Below, piece by piece: positions 25,304 to 35,048 of a DNA stretch of 64,000 bases. The notes beneath the pieces were generated by a model. It searched no databases, was not told the origin of the DNA, and saw only the letters and a program-made list of their open reading frames with translations. Source of the stretch: Woodsholea maritima DSM 17123 (GTDB lineage Bacteria; Pseudomonadota; Alphaproteobacteria; Caulobacterales; Maricaulaceae); the NCBI RefSeq assembly GCF_000382325.1, contig NZ_KB908057.1, forward strand, positions 114,183-178,182. The letters run 5' to 3'. The position numbers and the translations under genes were made by a program. The stretch's first letter is position 1, and every line of letters starts with the position of its first letter.

Positions 25304-25606
25304 ATGACGATTATTCAGATTGATATGATTGAGCGCGAAGGCGCGTTACAGCGAATTATTGGCTTGATTGAGCGCCGGGGTTTTTCGATCCAGACGCTCG
25401 ATAAGTCAGCGCCGATGCAAGGCCTGACGACGTTGAAACTGGAGGTCGCCGCGCGTGGAAGCCTGCGCACGGTCGACGTTTTGGTGCGCCAGATCGCGCG
25501 TCTGTTTGACGTGTACGCGGTCTCCACCCTCCAACCCATGCCTCATGTAATGGCCCATCAGACGGCCTTACCCCCTGGGAGTTTATCATGTCGAACGCTC
25601 GCCTAG
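25304..25606 (+). CDS. acetolactate synthase small (regulatory) subunit, single-ACT IlvM-like
   Basis: Only 100 residues, with one ACT domain at about 2-78 (IIQIDMIEREGALQRIIGLI, RGFSIQTLDKS, TTLKLEVAARGSLRTVDVLV, IARLFDVYAV). Regulatory subunits of the IlvH/IlvN type common in alphaproteobacteria are near 160-190 residues with a C-terminal extension that is missing here. Size and shape match IlvM, the partner of IlvG. The subunit stabilises and activates the catalytic subunit and may set feedback by branched-chain amino acids. It starts two bases after ilvB, and its last 19 bases overlap leuA. It is not a truncated IlvH remnant, as the frame ends cleanly within the coupled junction. Confidence 0.88.
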   Translation: MTIIQIDMIEREGALQRIIGLIERRGFSIQTLDKSAPMQGLTTLKLEVAARGSLRTVDVLVRQIARLFDVYAVSTLQPMPHVMAHQTALPPGSLSCRTLA

Positions 25607-27186
25607 ATGCCGATCAAACCCAAGCCCAAGAGACCTTAAAAGTGCTGGACACCACGCTGCGCGATGGAGAACAAGCGCCCGGATTTTCAATGACCCCGGC
25701 GCAGAAGATGGAAATGGCCCATCTTCTCGAACGCTTGCGCGTGGATGTAATTGAGGCGGGCTTTGCCGCCGCCTCGCCCGGTGATCATGCCGCCATTCGC
25801 GCGATCGCCGAAGCCGTGGAGACAACCGCCGTGTGTTCGCTGGCGCGCGCCACCGTGCGCGATATTGATGCCGCCGCCAGCGCTTTGGAACCGGCGCGCA
25901 AAAGCCGGGTGCATATCCTGCTCGCGACCAGCCCGATCCACCGCGAGGCCAAGTTGAAAATGACCCGGCTGCAGGTGTTAGAGACTTTGACAAAGGCGCT
26001 GACCCATGCGCGGGCTTTATTTGATGAGGTGGAGTTTTCCGCCGAAGATGGTCTGCGCACCGAGCCTGACTTTCTGGTCGAAGCGCTTAATTGCGCCGCC
26101 GAAGCGGGCGCAGATGTTTTGAGCATTCCTGATACCGTCGGCTTTAGCGAGCCGGGCGAGGTCGAGGCGCTTTATCGTCGCCTCAGCGCGGAGGTGAAGC
26201 GCTCCGCCCATGTGATTTTATCCGCCCACTGTCATAACGATCTGGGTCTGGCGGTCTCTAATACCTTGGCTGCGGTCAAGGGCGGGGCGCGCCAGATCGA
26301 GTGCACGATCAATGGCATTGGTGAGCGTGCGGGCAATTGCTCGCTCGAAGAAGCGGTCATGGCCTTGAAAGTGCGTGCGGACTTGTTCCCCGTCACGACG
26401 CGCATTGACACCACCCAGCTATGGCCGACCAGCCAGCGTCTGTCTCGCCTTACCGGGGCGGCGCTGGCCCCCAATAAGGCCGTTGTCGGCAAAAACGCCT
26501 TCGCCCATGAAGCCGGTATCCACCAGCATGGCATGCTGGCCGACCGGCGCACCTATGAAATCATGACCCCGCAAAGCGTCGGCGCGCCGGGCTCTAAATT
26601 GGTGCTGGGTAAGCATTCAGGTAAGCATGCCTTGACCCAACGCCTGACCGCTTTGGGCTATTCTGTCGAAGGGGCGGATTTGGACCGCGTTTTCGAAGGT
26701 TTCAAAACGCTGGCCGATGTGCAAGGCGATGTCAGCGATAGCGATCTGTTGGCACTGCTCAACACAAGTGATGCGCTGGGTCAGTGGAGTGTCACGCGCC
26801 TGGAATTGCGCTCCACCCTGGGGCCTAAGCCCCAGCATTATGCCCGATTGGAGCTGGAGCATCCCGAACGCGGGCGCCTGAGCGATATTGCGCGCGGCGA
26901 TGATGCGATGAGCGCAGTGTTTCATGCAGCCGAGCGCCTGTTGGGGCAGAGCTTTACCGTCACCAGCCTCGATACGCGTATGGTGAGCCATGGCGAAAGC
27001 CCGATGGTTCTGGCCGAGCTGGATTTAGAGCTTGAGGGCGTGCGTCATTCTGGCCGGGCGCGTGGCCCGGATGCGCTCAGCGCCGCGCTTAAGGCCTTGC
27101 TGGCGACTTTGTCACGCACCCAGCCACCACCCACTACTACACCGACACCCACCCATCACGAACGCAGCCCGGCGATGGCCGGGTAA
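25588..27186 (+). CDS. leuA: 2-isopropylmalate synthase
   Basis: 532 residues. It condenses 2-ketoisovalerate with acetyl-CoA, the first committed leucine step. The catalytic TIM barrel opens with LDTTLRDGEQAPGFS (Asp21 metal ligand, Arg25) and contains LSAHCHNDLGLAVSNTLAAV and CTINGIGERAGN. HEAGIHQHGM and GKHSGKHAL come next. The C-terminal regulatory dimer domain for leucine feedback is at about 410-510. A Thr/Pro-rich tail ends the protein. The start at ATG 25588 has GGGAG upstream and lies within the end of the small-subunit gene, so the two are translationally coupled. Confidence 0.97.
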   Translation: MSNARLDADQTQAQETLKVLDTTLRDGEQAPGFSMTPAQKMEMAHLLERLRVDVIEAGFAAASPGDHAAIRAIAEAVETTAVCSLARATVRDIDAAASALEPARKSRVHILLATSPIHREAKLKMTRLQVLETLTKALTHARALFDEVEFSAEDGLRTEPDFLVEALNCAAEAGADVLSIPDTVGFSEPGEVEALYRRLSAEVKRSAHVILSAHCHNDLGLAVSNTLAAVKGGARQIECTINGIGERAGNCSLEEAVMALKVRADLFPVTTRIDTTQLWPTSQRLSRLTGAALAPNKAVVGKNAFAHEAGIHQHGMLADRRTYEIMTPQSVGAPGSKLVLGKHSGKHALTQRLTALGYSVEGADLDRVFEGFKTLADVQGDVSDSDLLALLNTSDALGQWSVTRLELRSTLGPKPQHYARLELEHPERGRLSDIARGDDAMSAVFHAAERLLGQSFTVTSLDTRMVSHGESPMVLAELDLELEGVRHSGRARGPDALSAALKALLATLSRTQPPPTTTPTPTHHERSPAMAG

Positions 27187-27197
27187 AGGGGACATCC

Positions 27198-28157
27198 ATG
27201 GCACATATTCAAGAAACTGACTTTATCTGGCGCAATGGCGAACTGATCGACTGGCATGATGCTCAGACGCATCTGCTGACGCATGCGCTTCACTACGGCA
27301 CCTCCGTGTTTGAGGGGCTGCGCGCCTATAACACGCCGCAAGGGCCAAAGATTTTCCGCCTGCGCGAGCATATTCGCCGCCTGTTTGACTCCGCCAAAGT
27401 CTATAACCTGCGCCTGCCTTACAGCCCTGATGATCTGGAGGAGGCGTGCCGCGTGGTGATGAGTTCGAACCGGCTGACCAATGCCTATATCAGGCCGATT
27501 GCGTTTTTTGGCTATGGCGGGATTGGCGTCAATCCGGGCGCAGATTGCCGGGTGGATGTGGCCGTGGCGGCTTTCCCCTGGGGGGCCTATCTGGGGGAAG
27601 AAGGGCTTAAGCGTGGGGTGGATTGCTGCGTTTCCAGTTGGAACCGCGCGGCCCCGAACACCATCCCGACGGGGGCGAAAGCGGGCGGGAATTATCTCTC
27701 CTCGTTGTTGATCACCCAAGAAGCCCGCGAGCGGGGCTTTGATGAAGGCATCGGTCTGGATGTCCATGGCCTGGTGTCGGAAGCGGCGGGTGCGAATATC
27801 TTCGTCATCAATGATGGTGTGATTTTCACGCCGCCCACTTCGGCCTCAATCTTGTCGGGTTTGACCCGTGATAGCGTGATTAAGCTGGCTAAAGCCGAAG
27901 GCTATGAGGTGCGCGAGCAGACCTTGTCGCGCGAAAGCCTCTATTTCGCCGATGAGATTTTCTTCACCGGGACTGCGGCGGAAATTACGCCCGTACGCTC
28001 GGTGGATCGCCACACTGTGGCCTGTGGGGGACGCGGGCCGATCACGGAAACACTACAGAAACGCTTCTTCGGTCTGTTCACAGGCGAGAGCGTGGACCAA
28101 TGGGGATGGTTGCAGCCGGCATATCCGGCCGCCATGGAGGTTTTGCATGTCGCCTAA
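27198..28157 (+). CDS. ilvE: branched-chain amino acid aminotransferase (class IV)
   Basis: 319 residues. This PLP enzyme transaminates the keto acids of Leu, Ile and Val with glutamate. Motifs: [15 protein letters not shown], the PLP lysine Lys161 in [36 protein letters not shown], and [24 protein letters not shown] lies upstream of the ATG, 11 bases after leuA. The last 11 bases overlap leuC, so the leuA-ilvE-leuC run is tightly coupled. Confidence 0.96.
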   Translation: MAHIQETDFIWRNGELIDWHDAQTHLLTHALHYGTSVFEGLRAYNTPQGPKIFRLREHIRRLFDSAKVYNLRLPYSPDDLEEACRVVMSSNRLTNAYIRPIAFFGYGGIGVNPGADCRVDVAVAAFPWGAYLGEEGLKRGVDCCVSSWNRAAPNTIPTGAKAGGNYLSSLLITQEARERGFDEGIGLDVHGLVSEAAGANIFVINDGVIFTPPTSASILSGLTRDSVIKLAKAEGYEVREQTLSRESLYFADEIFFTGTAAEITPVRSVDRHTVACGGRGPITETLQKRFFGLFTGESVDQWGWLQPAYPAAMEVLHVA

Positions 28158-29559
28158 ATCCTTATTTGAAAAAGTCTGGGACGCCCATCAGGTCGTCGGG
28201 GAAACCCCTGACGCCCCGGCGGTGTTGTATATCGACCTGCATCTGGTTCACGAAGTAACCTCGCCTCAGGCCTTTGCCGTTTTAAACGAGCGCGGACTGA
28301 AAGTGCGAAGGCCAGAGCGCACTTTGGCCACCATGGACCATTCTACGCCCACTTTAGATTTTGCCCCCGGCGAGACCCCGCCTTATGTCAATGAGGCGGC
28401 GCGTAAACAGGTCGAGACCTTGGAGGTCAATACCGCCGCACACGGGGTTCAGCTCTTGGGCTGGAACAGTGATAATCGCGGCGTCGTTCATGTGATCGGG
28501 CCGGAACTGGGCGCGACCCAGCCCGGTATGACCATTGTGTGCGGGGATAGCCATACGGCCACCCATGGGGCCTTCGGGGCGCTGGCCTTTGGCATTGGCA
28601 CCACCGAGGTGAGCCATGTCCTGGCCACGCAATGTCTTTTACAACGTAAGCCCAAATCCATGCGCGTGACCTTGCGAGGGAGGGCCCCCGCCAATGTCTC
28701 GGCCAAGGATATGGTCCTGGCGGTAATTGCAAAACTGGGTGTGGATGGCGGGACCGGTTCGGTCATTGAATATGCCGGCGAGGCGATTGAAGCGCTCGAT
28801 ATGGAAGGGCGCATGACGGTCTGCAATATGTCGATTGAGGCCGGGGCGCGTGCTGGAATGATTGCCCCCGATGAGCTGACCTTCGCCTATCTTAAAGGGC
28901 GCGAACGCGCACCCCAAGGTGCAGCATGGGACGCGGCGGTGGCCCATTGGCGCACGCTTAAATCCGATGACGGGGCGCAGTTTGATAAAGAAGTGGTGAT
29001 CGACGCCACAACTTTGAAACCTATGCTCACTTGGGGCACGGCGCCGGATACGGGGATTGCCGTGGATGCGGCGGTGCCTGCGGCGCGTCATGCTTCTGAC
29101 ACGAAGGCCGCGCAGTATATGGGCGTCACGCCAGGTGAGAGCTTGCAAGGTTTGAAGGTCAATCAGGTCTTTGTTGGCTCTTGTACCAATGGCCGCTTAA
29201 GTGATTTACGCGCCGCGGCAGAGGTCTTGCGCGGTCGTAAAGTCGCCGATGATGTGCGCATGCTGATCGTGCCGGGCTCTAAATCGGTGCGCGATGCGGC
29301 CGAGGCTGAAGGTCTGCATGATGTTTTCCAAGCCGCAGGCGCACAATGGCGCCAGCCCGGCTGTTCAATGTGTATCGCCATGAATGGCGATCGCGGCGAG
29401 CCGGGGGAGCTGATTGTCTCCACCTCCAACCGCAATTTCGAAGGCCGTCAGGGTCCGGGCGCACGCACGGTTCTGGCCAGTCCCGCCATGGCCGCCGCGG
29501 CCGCAGTCGCCGGGGCCATCATTGATCCACAAACCTTAAGCGAGGCCGCCCATGTCTGA
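28147..29559 (+). CDS. leuC: 3-isopropylmalate dehydratase large subunit
   Basis: 470 residues from ATG 28147, which has GGAGG at 28136-28140 within the end of ilvE. The frame is open further upstream, but that part has no family similarity. With LeuD it isomerises 2- to 3-isopropylmalate through an aconitase-type 4Fe-4S cluster. Cluster cysteines lie in [20 protein letters not shown] and in [32 protein letters not shown] and [19 protein letters not shown] are further signatures. It overlaps leuD by 8 bases. Confidence 0.97.
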   Translation: MSPKSLFEKVWDAHQVVGETPDAPAVLYIDLHLVHEVTSPQAFAVLNERGLKVRRPERTLATMDHSTPTLDFAPGETPPYVNEAARKQVETLEVNTAAHGVQLLGWNSDNRGVVHVIGPELGATQPGMTIVCGDSHTATHGAFGALAFGIGTTEVSHVLATQCLLQRKPKSMRVTLRGRAPANVSAKDMVLAVIAKLGVDGGTGSVIEYAGEAIEALDMEGRMTVCNMSIEAGARAGMIAPDELTFAYLKGRERAPQGAAWDAAVAHWRTLKSDDGAQFDKEVVIDATTLKPMLTWGTAPDTGIAVDAAVPAARHASDTKAAQYMGVTPGESLQGLKVNQVFVGSCTNGRLSDLRAAAEVLRGRKVADDVRMLIVPGSKSVRDAAEAEGLHDVFQAAGAQWRQPGCSMCIAMNGDRGEPGELIVSTSNRNFEGRQGPGARTVLASPAMAAAAAVAGAIIDPQTLSEAAHV

Positions 29560-30139
29560 GACCGCAACGGGCTTTAAATCCCTCTCCAGCCGCACCTATG
29601 TGATGGCGCAGGAGAATATCGACACCGATCAGATCATCCCGGCGCGCTTTTTGACCACGACCAGCCGTCAGGGCCTGGGCGCGGTGGTCTTCCACGACTG
29701 GCGCTATGAGAGTGCAGGCGCGGTGAAGGAGGATGAGCCGCTGAATAGCCTCGATGTCACCGCGCACCGCATCTTGGTGGCGGGGCGTAATTTCGGGTGT
29801 GGCTCCTCGCGCGAGCATGCACCCTGGGCGCTGGCTGATTTCGGCTTTCAGGCTGTGATCTCTAGCGAGATTGCCGACATTTTCCGTTCTAACGCGGCCA
29901 AAAACGGCATTTTGCCGATTGTTGCGCCCAAAGCGGCGCATGACTGGTTGCTGGCCCATGATGATGTAGAGGTCACGATTGATTTAGACGCTCAGCGTGT
30001 AGATCTGGGCAATGGGCCTAGTTTTGAGTTTGATATTGAACCCTTCGCCAAGCATTGCCTGATGGAAGGCGTAGACCCGCTTGGATTTTTAATGGCGCGC
30101 ATGGATGACATCGCCCAATTTGAGGCCGCCCGATCATGA
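29552..30139 (+). CDS. leuD: 3-isopropylmalate dehydratase small subunit
   Basis: 195 residues, the usual length for proteobacterial LeuD. It forms the swivelling domain that completes the active site with LeuC. Signatures: [31 protein letters not shown] and [20 protein letters not shown]. It overlaps leuC by 8 bases at its start and leuB by 4 bases at its end, consistent with stoichiometric translation. Confidence 0.97.
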   Translation: MSETATGFKSLSSRTYVMAQENIDTDQIIPARFLTTTSRQGLGAVVFHDWRYESAGAVKEDEPLNSLDVTAHRILVAGRNFGCGSSREHAPWALADFGFQAVISSEIADIFRSNAAKNGILPIVAPKAAHDWLLAHDDVEVTIDLDAQRVDLGNGPSFEFDIEPFAKHCLMEGVDPLGFLMARMDDIAQFEAARS

Positions 30140-31245
30140 CCTATACTATTGCCTTATTGCCCGGTGACGGCATCGGACCTGAGATTACGGCTGTCGCCGA
30201 AGCAGCGATGGCCCGCATTGCCCAGCATTTCAAATTTGATCTGGAGTTTGAAAGCCTCGCCTTTGGCGGTGCTTCCATTGATCGCTATGGCGAGCCTTTG
30301 ACCCAGTTGACCTTGAAGGCGTGCCAGGGGGCCGATGCGGTATTTTTGGGCGCGGTCGGCGGACCGCAATGGGATAACGCCCCCAAACGCCCGGAGGCGG
30401 GCCTGTTGGCGCTGCGCGCCGCGCTGGGCGTTTATGCCAATCTGCGCCCGGTCAGTGTCCATGAAAAGCTGAGCCATAAATCGCCTTTGCGCGCGGAACT
30501 TGTCAGCGGCGTTGACATCATGATTGTGCGTGAACTCACGGGCGGGCTTTATTTTGGTAAGCGCGAGGTGGGGGAGGATTACGCCAGTGATACCTGCACC
30601 TATACCCGTAAAGAGGTGGAGCGCGTGGCCCGTGTGGCGTTTGATTTGGCCCGCCAACGCCGCGGTAAGCTGACCAGTGTTGATAAGGCCAATGTCCTCG
30701 ATAGTAGCCGCCTATGGCGCAAAGTCGTCAGTGAAATGGGCGCGCGTGATTATCCTGATGTGGCGCTGGACCATATGTATATCGATGCGGCGGCCATGCA
30801 TCTGCTGCGCCGGCCCTCGGACTTTGATGTCGTCGTGACCGAAAATATGTTCGGCGATATTTTAAGTGATGAGGCCTCGATGCTGGCGGGCTCAATCGGC
30901 CTGTTGGGCTCGTCTTCGCTGGGTGATCATAAGCCGGGCCTGTTTGAACCCATCCACGGCTCAGCCCCCGATATTGCCGGGCAAGATCTCGCCAATCCTT
31001 TGGGCGCGGTGGAAAGCGCGGCGCAATTGCTGGGCCTTGGCCTGGGTGAGCATGATGGGGCCCATGTGCTGCGCCGTGCGGTCGATCGCATGCATGCGTG
31101 TGAAGACTGGACCAAGGATCTGGGCGGGTCGCTCTCGTGCAGTGAAGCGGGCCGGATCATGTTAGAGCATATTGATGCGGCTTTTCGGGCCTTTGAAATC
31201 GAAGGCTATCGCAGGGGGTTTAGCCCCGAAGTCGCCGAAGCCTGA
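30136..31245 (+). CDS. leuB: 3-isopropylmalate dehydrogenase
   Basis: 369 residues. This NAD-dependent enzyme oxidises and decarboxylates 3-isopropylmalate to 2-ketoisocaproate. Signatures: LPGDGIGPEITAVAEAA, IMIVRELTGGLYFGKRE, SVDKANVLDSSRLWRKV, VVTENMFGDILSDEASMLAG and EPIHGSAPDIAGQDLANPLG. It is the last gene of the ilv-leu operon and is followed five bases later by a terminator hairpin. Its start overlaps the leuD stop. Confidence 0.97.
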   Translation: MTYTIALLPGDGIGPEITAVAEAAMARIAQHFKFDLEFESLAFGGASIDRYGEPLTQLTLKACQGADAVFLGAVGGPQWDNAPKRPEAGLLALRAALGVYANLRPVSVHEKLSHKSPLRAELVSGVDIMIVRELTGGLYFGKREVGEDYASDTCTYTRKEVERVARVAFDLARQRRGKLTSVDKANVLDSSRLWRKVVSEMGARDYPDVALDHMYIDAAAMHLLRRPSDFDVVVTENMFGDILSDEASMLAGSIGLLGSSSLGDHKPGLFEPIHGSAPDIAGQDLANPLGAVESAAQLLGLGLGEHDGAHVLRRAVDRMHACEDWTKDLGGSLSCSEAGRIMLEHIDAAFRAFEIEGYRRGFSPEVAEA

Positions 31246-31250
31246 TGTAT

Positions 31251-31277
31251 AAAGGCCCTCGCATTGCGGGGGCCTTT
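31251..31277 (+). terminator. terminator of the ilv-leu operon (probably bidirectional)
   Basis: AAAGGCCC (31251-31258) pairs with GGGCCTTT (31270-31277), with further pairing inward (CG, GC). It lies between leuB and the convergent PepSY gene, so it probably serves both. T-rich flanks are short on both strands. Confidence 0.75.
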
Positions 31278-31300
31278 GTGTTCAAAGGGCGAAATTATCC

Positions 31301-32713
31301 TTATCGGGGTGCCATCTTGAAAAGGCGCATTATGCCCTCCAGCATAAGCGCCACGATCAGGCTCAAGGCGACCAGCGGTAAGAAGAGGGCGAGCGCCAGG
31401 ATCACGATGATCACTCCGGCGGCGAGGCGTTTATCGCGGGGCATTGGGGGCACACCCAGAGCCTTGGCGGGTTTGCGCTTCCACCACATCAGCGCCCCTG
31501 AGACGGAGAGCGCGATCACCCCCAAAGCCGCCAAAACGCCCAAGATTTGATTAGGCACACCGAACAGCGCGCCTTCATGAAACGCGATACCATAGGATAT
31601 GGTTTGTTTGACCGGGTGGTAATCGGTAAAGGCAATCCGCATCACTTCATCGCCCGTGAAGCGGTCAAAATGGATCGTTACCCGATCGGGGCGGTATTGG
31701 GTCATGGATCGGACGGTCCACACGCCATTCTCACCGCGCGGGGGTTGAATTTCGACCGGCGCGGCCAGATTTTCCGCGTTAACCCGTGCAATCACCTGAT
31801 CAAGGTTGAGCGCGGGGATCTGGCCGGAGGTTGGGGCGGAGGTGAGGCTGACCTCACCCTCATCATCGCTGCCGCGCTGCCACAGATTAAGACCGTCCTC
31901 TTTGGGGGCCATGTGGGCTTCGTGACCGTCATGGCCGTCATGCTCACCGGGTAGAGTTGGGGCTTGGGAGGTCAAGGTGACGAACCATTCTTGACCGGGA
32001 CCATCCCAACCCATCAGCTTTTCAACGCGGTCATAGCCCGCACCCCAGACCTGGGTCCAGGGCAGACCGGAAAGCAAGAGGATTAAGATCATCGCCCCGA
32101 TCCAGGCCCCCACAACGCCGTGAAGATGCTTTAACAGAGCGCGCGGGCGCAGATTCTTGAAACTGGGGGCAAAAAACCGGCTGGCTTTTTCACCCTGCTC
32201 ACGGCGTGGCCACCACAGATACACCCCGGTGATGATCAAGACGATCATCCAGCTCGCCATCAGCTCCACAATGTAGGAACCGCGTTTACCTGCCATCAGA
32301 TTGCCGTGAATGTCTTTGACGATCATCATCAGGCGTTCGGATTTGGCGATATCCTTTAAAATTATGCCTGTGTGAATATCGACCCAGAGTATACGCACGC
32401 CTTCATCCGTGGACAGTTCAATCTCCACCGTGCGGTCTTGATCATTTTGCGCCAGGGTGAGGCGCGTGAACCTCGCCTCAGGATGTGCAGCCAGCGCGCT
32501 GGCGAGCCAAGCCTCGGCGCTGGCCCCTTGTCCACTTGGCAAGGCCGCCTCAGCATTGATCCGGCCTTCTATCCAATGTTCATATTGGGGTTTGAACAGA
32601 TAGATCGCGCCGGTGATCGCAAGGATAACCGCGAAGGGAACGACCATCAGTCCAGCGATGAAGTGCCAGCGCCAGATGCGATAATACAGGCTAGAACGGC
32701 TGAGGCTTGCCAT
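31301..32713 (-). CDS. PepSY-associated transmembrane protein
   Basis: A 470-residue inner-membrane protein of the PepSY-TM family. Helices can be seen at about 18-40, then MASWMIVLIITGVYLWW, VVGAWIGAMILILLLSGLPW, ILGVLAALGVIALSVSGALMWW and a long C-terminal hydrophobic stretch. PepSY-type segments lie in the periplasmic loops (RIAFTDYHPVKQTISYGIAFH). A His-rich loop, GEHDGHDGHEAHM at about 251-264, could bind metal. Family members accompany TonB receptors for metal chelates and are thought to act as reductases in uptake. It starts three bases after the receptor gene ends, so the two are one transcription unit. Confidence 0.9.
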   Translation of the reverse strand: MASLSRSSLYYRIWRWHFIAGLMVVPFAVILAITGAIYLFKPQYEHWIEGRINAEAALPSGQGASAEAWLASALAAHPEARFTRLTLAQNDQDRTVEIELSTDEGVRILWVDIHTGIILKDIAKSERLMMIVKDIHGNLMAGKRGSYIVELMASWMIVLIITGVYLWWPRREQGEKASRFFAPSFKNLRPRALLKHLHGVVGAWIGAMILILLLSGLPWTQVWGAGYDRVEKLMGWDGPGQEWFVTLTSQAPTLPGEHDGHDGHEAHMAPKEDGLNLWQRGSDDEGEVSLTSAPTSGQIPALNLDQVIARVNAENLAAPVEIQPPRGENGVWTVRSMTQYRPDRVTIHFDRFTGDEVMRIAFTDYHPVKQTISYGIAFHEGALFGVPNQILGVLAALGVIALSVSGALMWWKRKPAKALGVPPMPRDKRLAAGVIIVILALALFLPLVALSLIVALMLEGIMRLFKMAPR

Positions 32714-32716
32714 GAT

Positions 32717-34981
32717 TTAGAACCCTCCGCGCCAGCGTAATTCGGCCATTACGGTGCGCCCAGGATAGGGGTGATAGACGAAGGCCCGCTCATCATTGAG
32801 ATTGTCGACACCCAGCGAGAGATCAAAGTTCTCGAAATGGCGCGTGGCTTTGACATCAATGATGGAGAAGTCGCTGACGCAGTAAAATGTCCCACATTTA
32901 GACGTGGCATTGTTTTCGATATTGCGCTCTGGCGTATCTTGATAGCGCCAGCCCGCGGCCAATAGCCAGGCCTCATTGGGGCTATAGCGTAGGGAGATAT
33001 TCGCTCGTACTGAAGGTACGCGCGGCACGGTATTGCCTTCTAAGCTTGGATCAATGGCGTTTTTCGTTACTTCAGCCTCGATCAGGGAGAGATTGGCGTC
33101 CAGGCTGAGACCCTCGATCAAGAAATCTTCTGTACCCAGAACAAAGTCCACGCCCTGGGTTTCGATCTTGTCGATATTGGTGGTCAGGCTGGTGGCTAAT
33201 TCCGGTACGGTTTGCGCGAAAAGACTATCGCTGACGTCTTGCTTAAACAGGCTCACCGTCAGGGCGGCGTGCTCAAAGCGGCGCGTTGCGCTCAGCTGAT
33301 AATCCACCGCCTCTTCCGGTTTTAGATGGGGGTTGAAGGCCCCAAAATTCAGCTCGCCCACATTGGGCCCATAGGCGATGAGGGAGGCTTGATACAGCTC
33401 GCCCACTGTGGGAAAGCGGGTCGCCATGGCCACGCTGGCCGACAGGCTCCAAGCCTCATTCGGGGTAAAGCTCAGGGCCGCTTTGGGCGAAAGCGCATCC
33501 TCTTCCCGGCTGGCATAATCAACGCGGGTGGCCCCATTGAGGAGATAGCCGTCTTGCGCGCGCCAATGTTCCGCGCGTAGGCCCAAGGTTGCGGTCCAAC
33601 TTGGCGTAAGGCTCACCGCGTCTTCGATGAAGACACCATAGAGCGCGGTCTTACCGCCTGAGGCATTGGCAAGGGTTTGGCCCGACCCGTCACGCCAATT
33701 AGGCGTATTATAGCGCGGTGTGTCAAAGTGATAGCCCGCATAGCTGGCCCCGAGGGCGATATCATGGCGCCCAAAAGTGCGCTGGGCGATAACATCCAGA
33801 TGCGTCCAGGCGGTAGCATCACCGATCTCGACTTGGCCCTTTATGGGTGCCAGGCCAGTGCGATAGTCAAAAGTGTCGGATTGGCGTTCCGCGTTATCGA
33901 GGACATCAAATCGGCTCGCGGCAATATCCAAATTCCAGCCTGAGATCTCACCCCTCAAACCCACACCGATCAATAATTCGAGATCTTTGGCGCTTGATTG
34001 GCGCACACCACTCAGGCCAATCAGTGAAGGCTGGCCCTGGCCATCACGCAAAAAGCTTTTCGGATTATCCGCGCGCTCTTCATCTTTTAACAGTGCCAGC
34101 AAGGCGCGAACCCGCCAGGTGGGGGTCAGATCATACTGGGCGCGCAGGCGCAGCTGATCTTCTTCGGATTTGACGACCGAATCTTCTCCCCCGATGGTCA
34201 GGAAACCCAGCTCATCATCGCGGATGGCGCGGTCAAAATAGTCTGGGGCTACGATGTTCTGATCAATCAGGGCTTGGCGTTGAGACCCATTTACAAGCGT
34301 GCGCCATTGCTGGGGCTGGCCTTCATTTTCAAAATGGCGATAACTTAAAGAGATAAAACCGCGATCGCCCAGGCGGTAATCGAGGCCGCCATCAATGGAC
34401 CATCCGGTCAAGGTCTCGTCTGTGGCATAGTAATCATACGCGCCCTGGAAGGCTTGAAGGCTCAAGCGGGCTTGGTTCTCTTCAACTTCGCGCAGGCTCA
34501 TCAACAAAGCCCCGCCCATGGCATGGCCGGAATACCGCGCAGAGCTTGGGCCATACATGATCTCAACCCGGTCGATATCACCGGGGGCCAGAACGCCCCA
34601 TTTCGGCGCGGTATTAAAGCTCGCGCCTAAGAAATTGGAGATGGTGAAGCCATCAATACTGACCAGGGCGCGCGGCGTCTGGGTGGTATGCATGGAGCGG
34701 AACGACAAAGTGGCATTATTGTCGCCGATATAACGTTTGCGCACGATCAGATTGGGTGCGTATTTGAAGCTGTCTTCAACATTGAAGGCATTGACGGCGG
34801 CGATTTGGGCATCCGTGACACCGACGCCAAAGCCGGGGGTGGAAAGGCTTTCAAGGCCGGAGGCGTCACCGCGCGCGCCGTGCACCAAAATGGTCTCAAC
34901 GGGGTCGCTCGTGGTCGTGTCGCTAGTCGAAGTAAGACCGCCCGCAAGGCTGGCGGCGATCAAAAAAGTAGAGCTCAACAT
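32717..34981 (-). CDS. TonB-dependent receptor, putative metal-chelate uptake
   Basis: A 754-residue outer-membrane receptor with a short signal segment (about 1-20). TonB-box-like VETILVHGARG precedes the plug (FKYAPNLIVRKRYIGDNNAT, RALVSIDGF, EIMYGPSSARYSGHAMGGAL). The barrel ends in a terminal Phe (ELRWRGGF). It lacks an STN domain, so it is not a transducer. Genes on either side encode a DUF2946-like protein with a His/Asp-rich segment and a PepSY membrane protein with a His-rich loop. That context points to a metal or metal-chelate ligand such as iron or copper; the metal is not identifiable from sequence. Confidence 0.9.
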   Translation of the reverse strand: MLSSTFLIAASLAGGLTSTSDTTTSDPVETILVHGARGDASGLESLSTPGFGVGVTDAQIAAVNAFNVEDSFKYAPNLIVRKRYIGDNNATLSFRSMHTTQTPRALVSIDGFTISNFLGASFNTAPKWGVLAPGDIDRVEIMYGPSSARYSGHAMGGALLMSLREVEENQARLSLQAFQGAYDYYATDETLTGWSIDGGLDYRLGDRGFISLSYRHFENEGQPQQWRTLVNGSQRQALIDQNIVAPDYFDRAIRDDELGFLTIGGEDSVVKSEEDQLRLRAQYDLTPTWRVRALLALLKDEERADNPKSFLRDGQGQPSLIGLSGVRQSSAKDLELLIGVGLRGEISGWNLDIAASRFDVLDNAERQSDTFDYRTGLAPIKGQVEIGDATAWTHLDVIAQRTFGRHDIALGASYAGYHFDTPRYNTPNWRDGSGQTLANASGGKTALYGVFIEDAVSLTPSWTATLGLRAEHWRAQDGYLLNGATRVDYASREEDALSPKAALSFTPNEAWSLSASVAMATRFPTVGELYQASLIAYGPNVGELNFGAFNPHLKPEEAVDYQLSATRRFEHAALTVSLFKQDVSDSLFAQTVPELATSLTTNIDKIETQGVDFVLGTEDFLIEGLSLDANLSLIEAEVTKNAIDPSLEGNTVPRVPSVRANISLRYSPNEAWLLAAGWRYQDTPERNIENNATSKCGTFYCVSDFSIIDVKATRHFENFDLSLGVDNLNDERAFVYHPYPGRTVMAELRWRGGF

Positions 34982-35048
34982 GAGTGTGCATTCCGCATAG
35001 ATCAGGGGCGATCAGCCTCTGAAAGATCTGACAAAGGGTGATGAAATG

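Noticed and set aside
27904..28146. In-frame upstream extension of leuC
   Set aside because: It lies inside ilvE in another frame and has no LeuC similarity; GGAGG plus ATG at 28147 gives the normal 470-residue protein.
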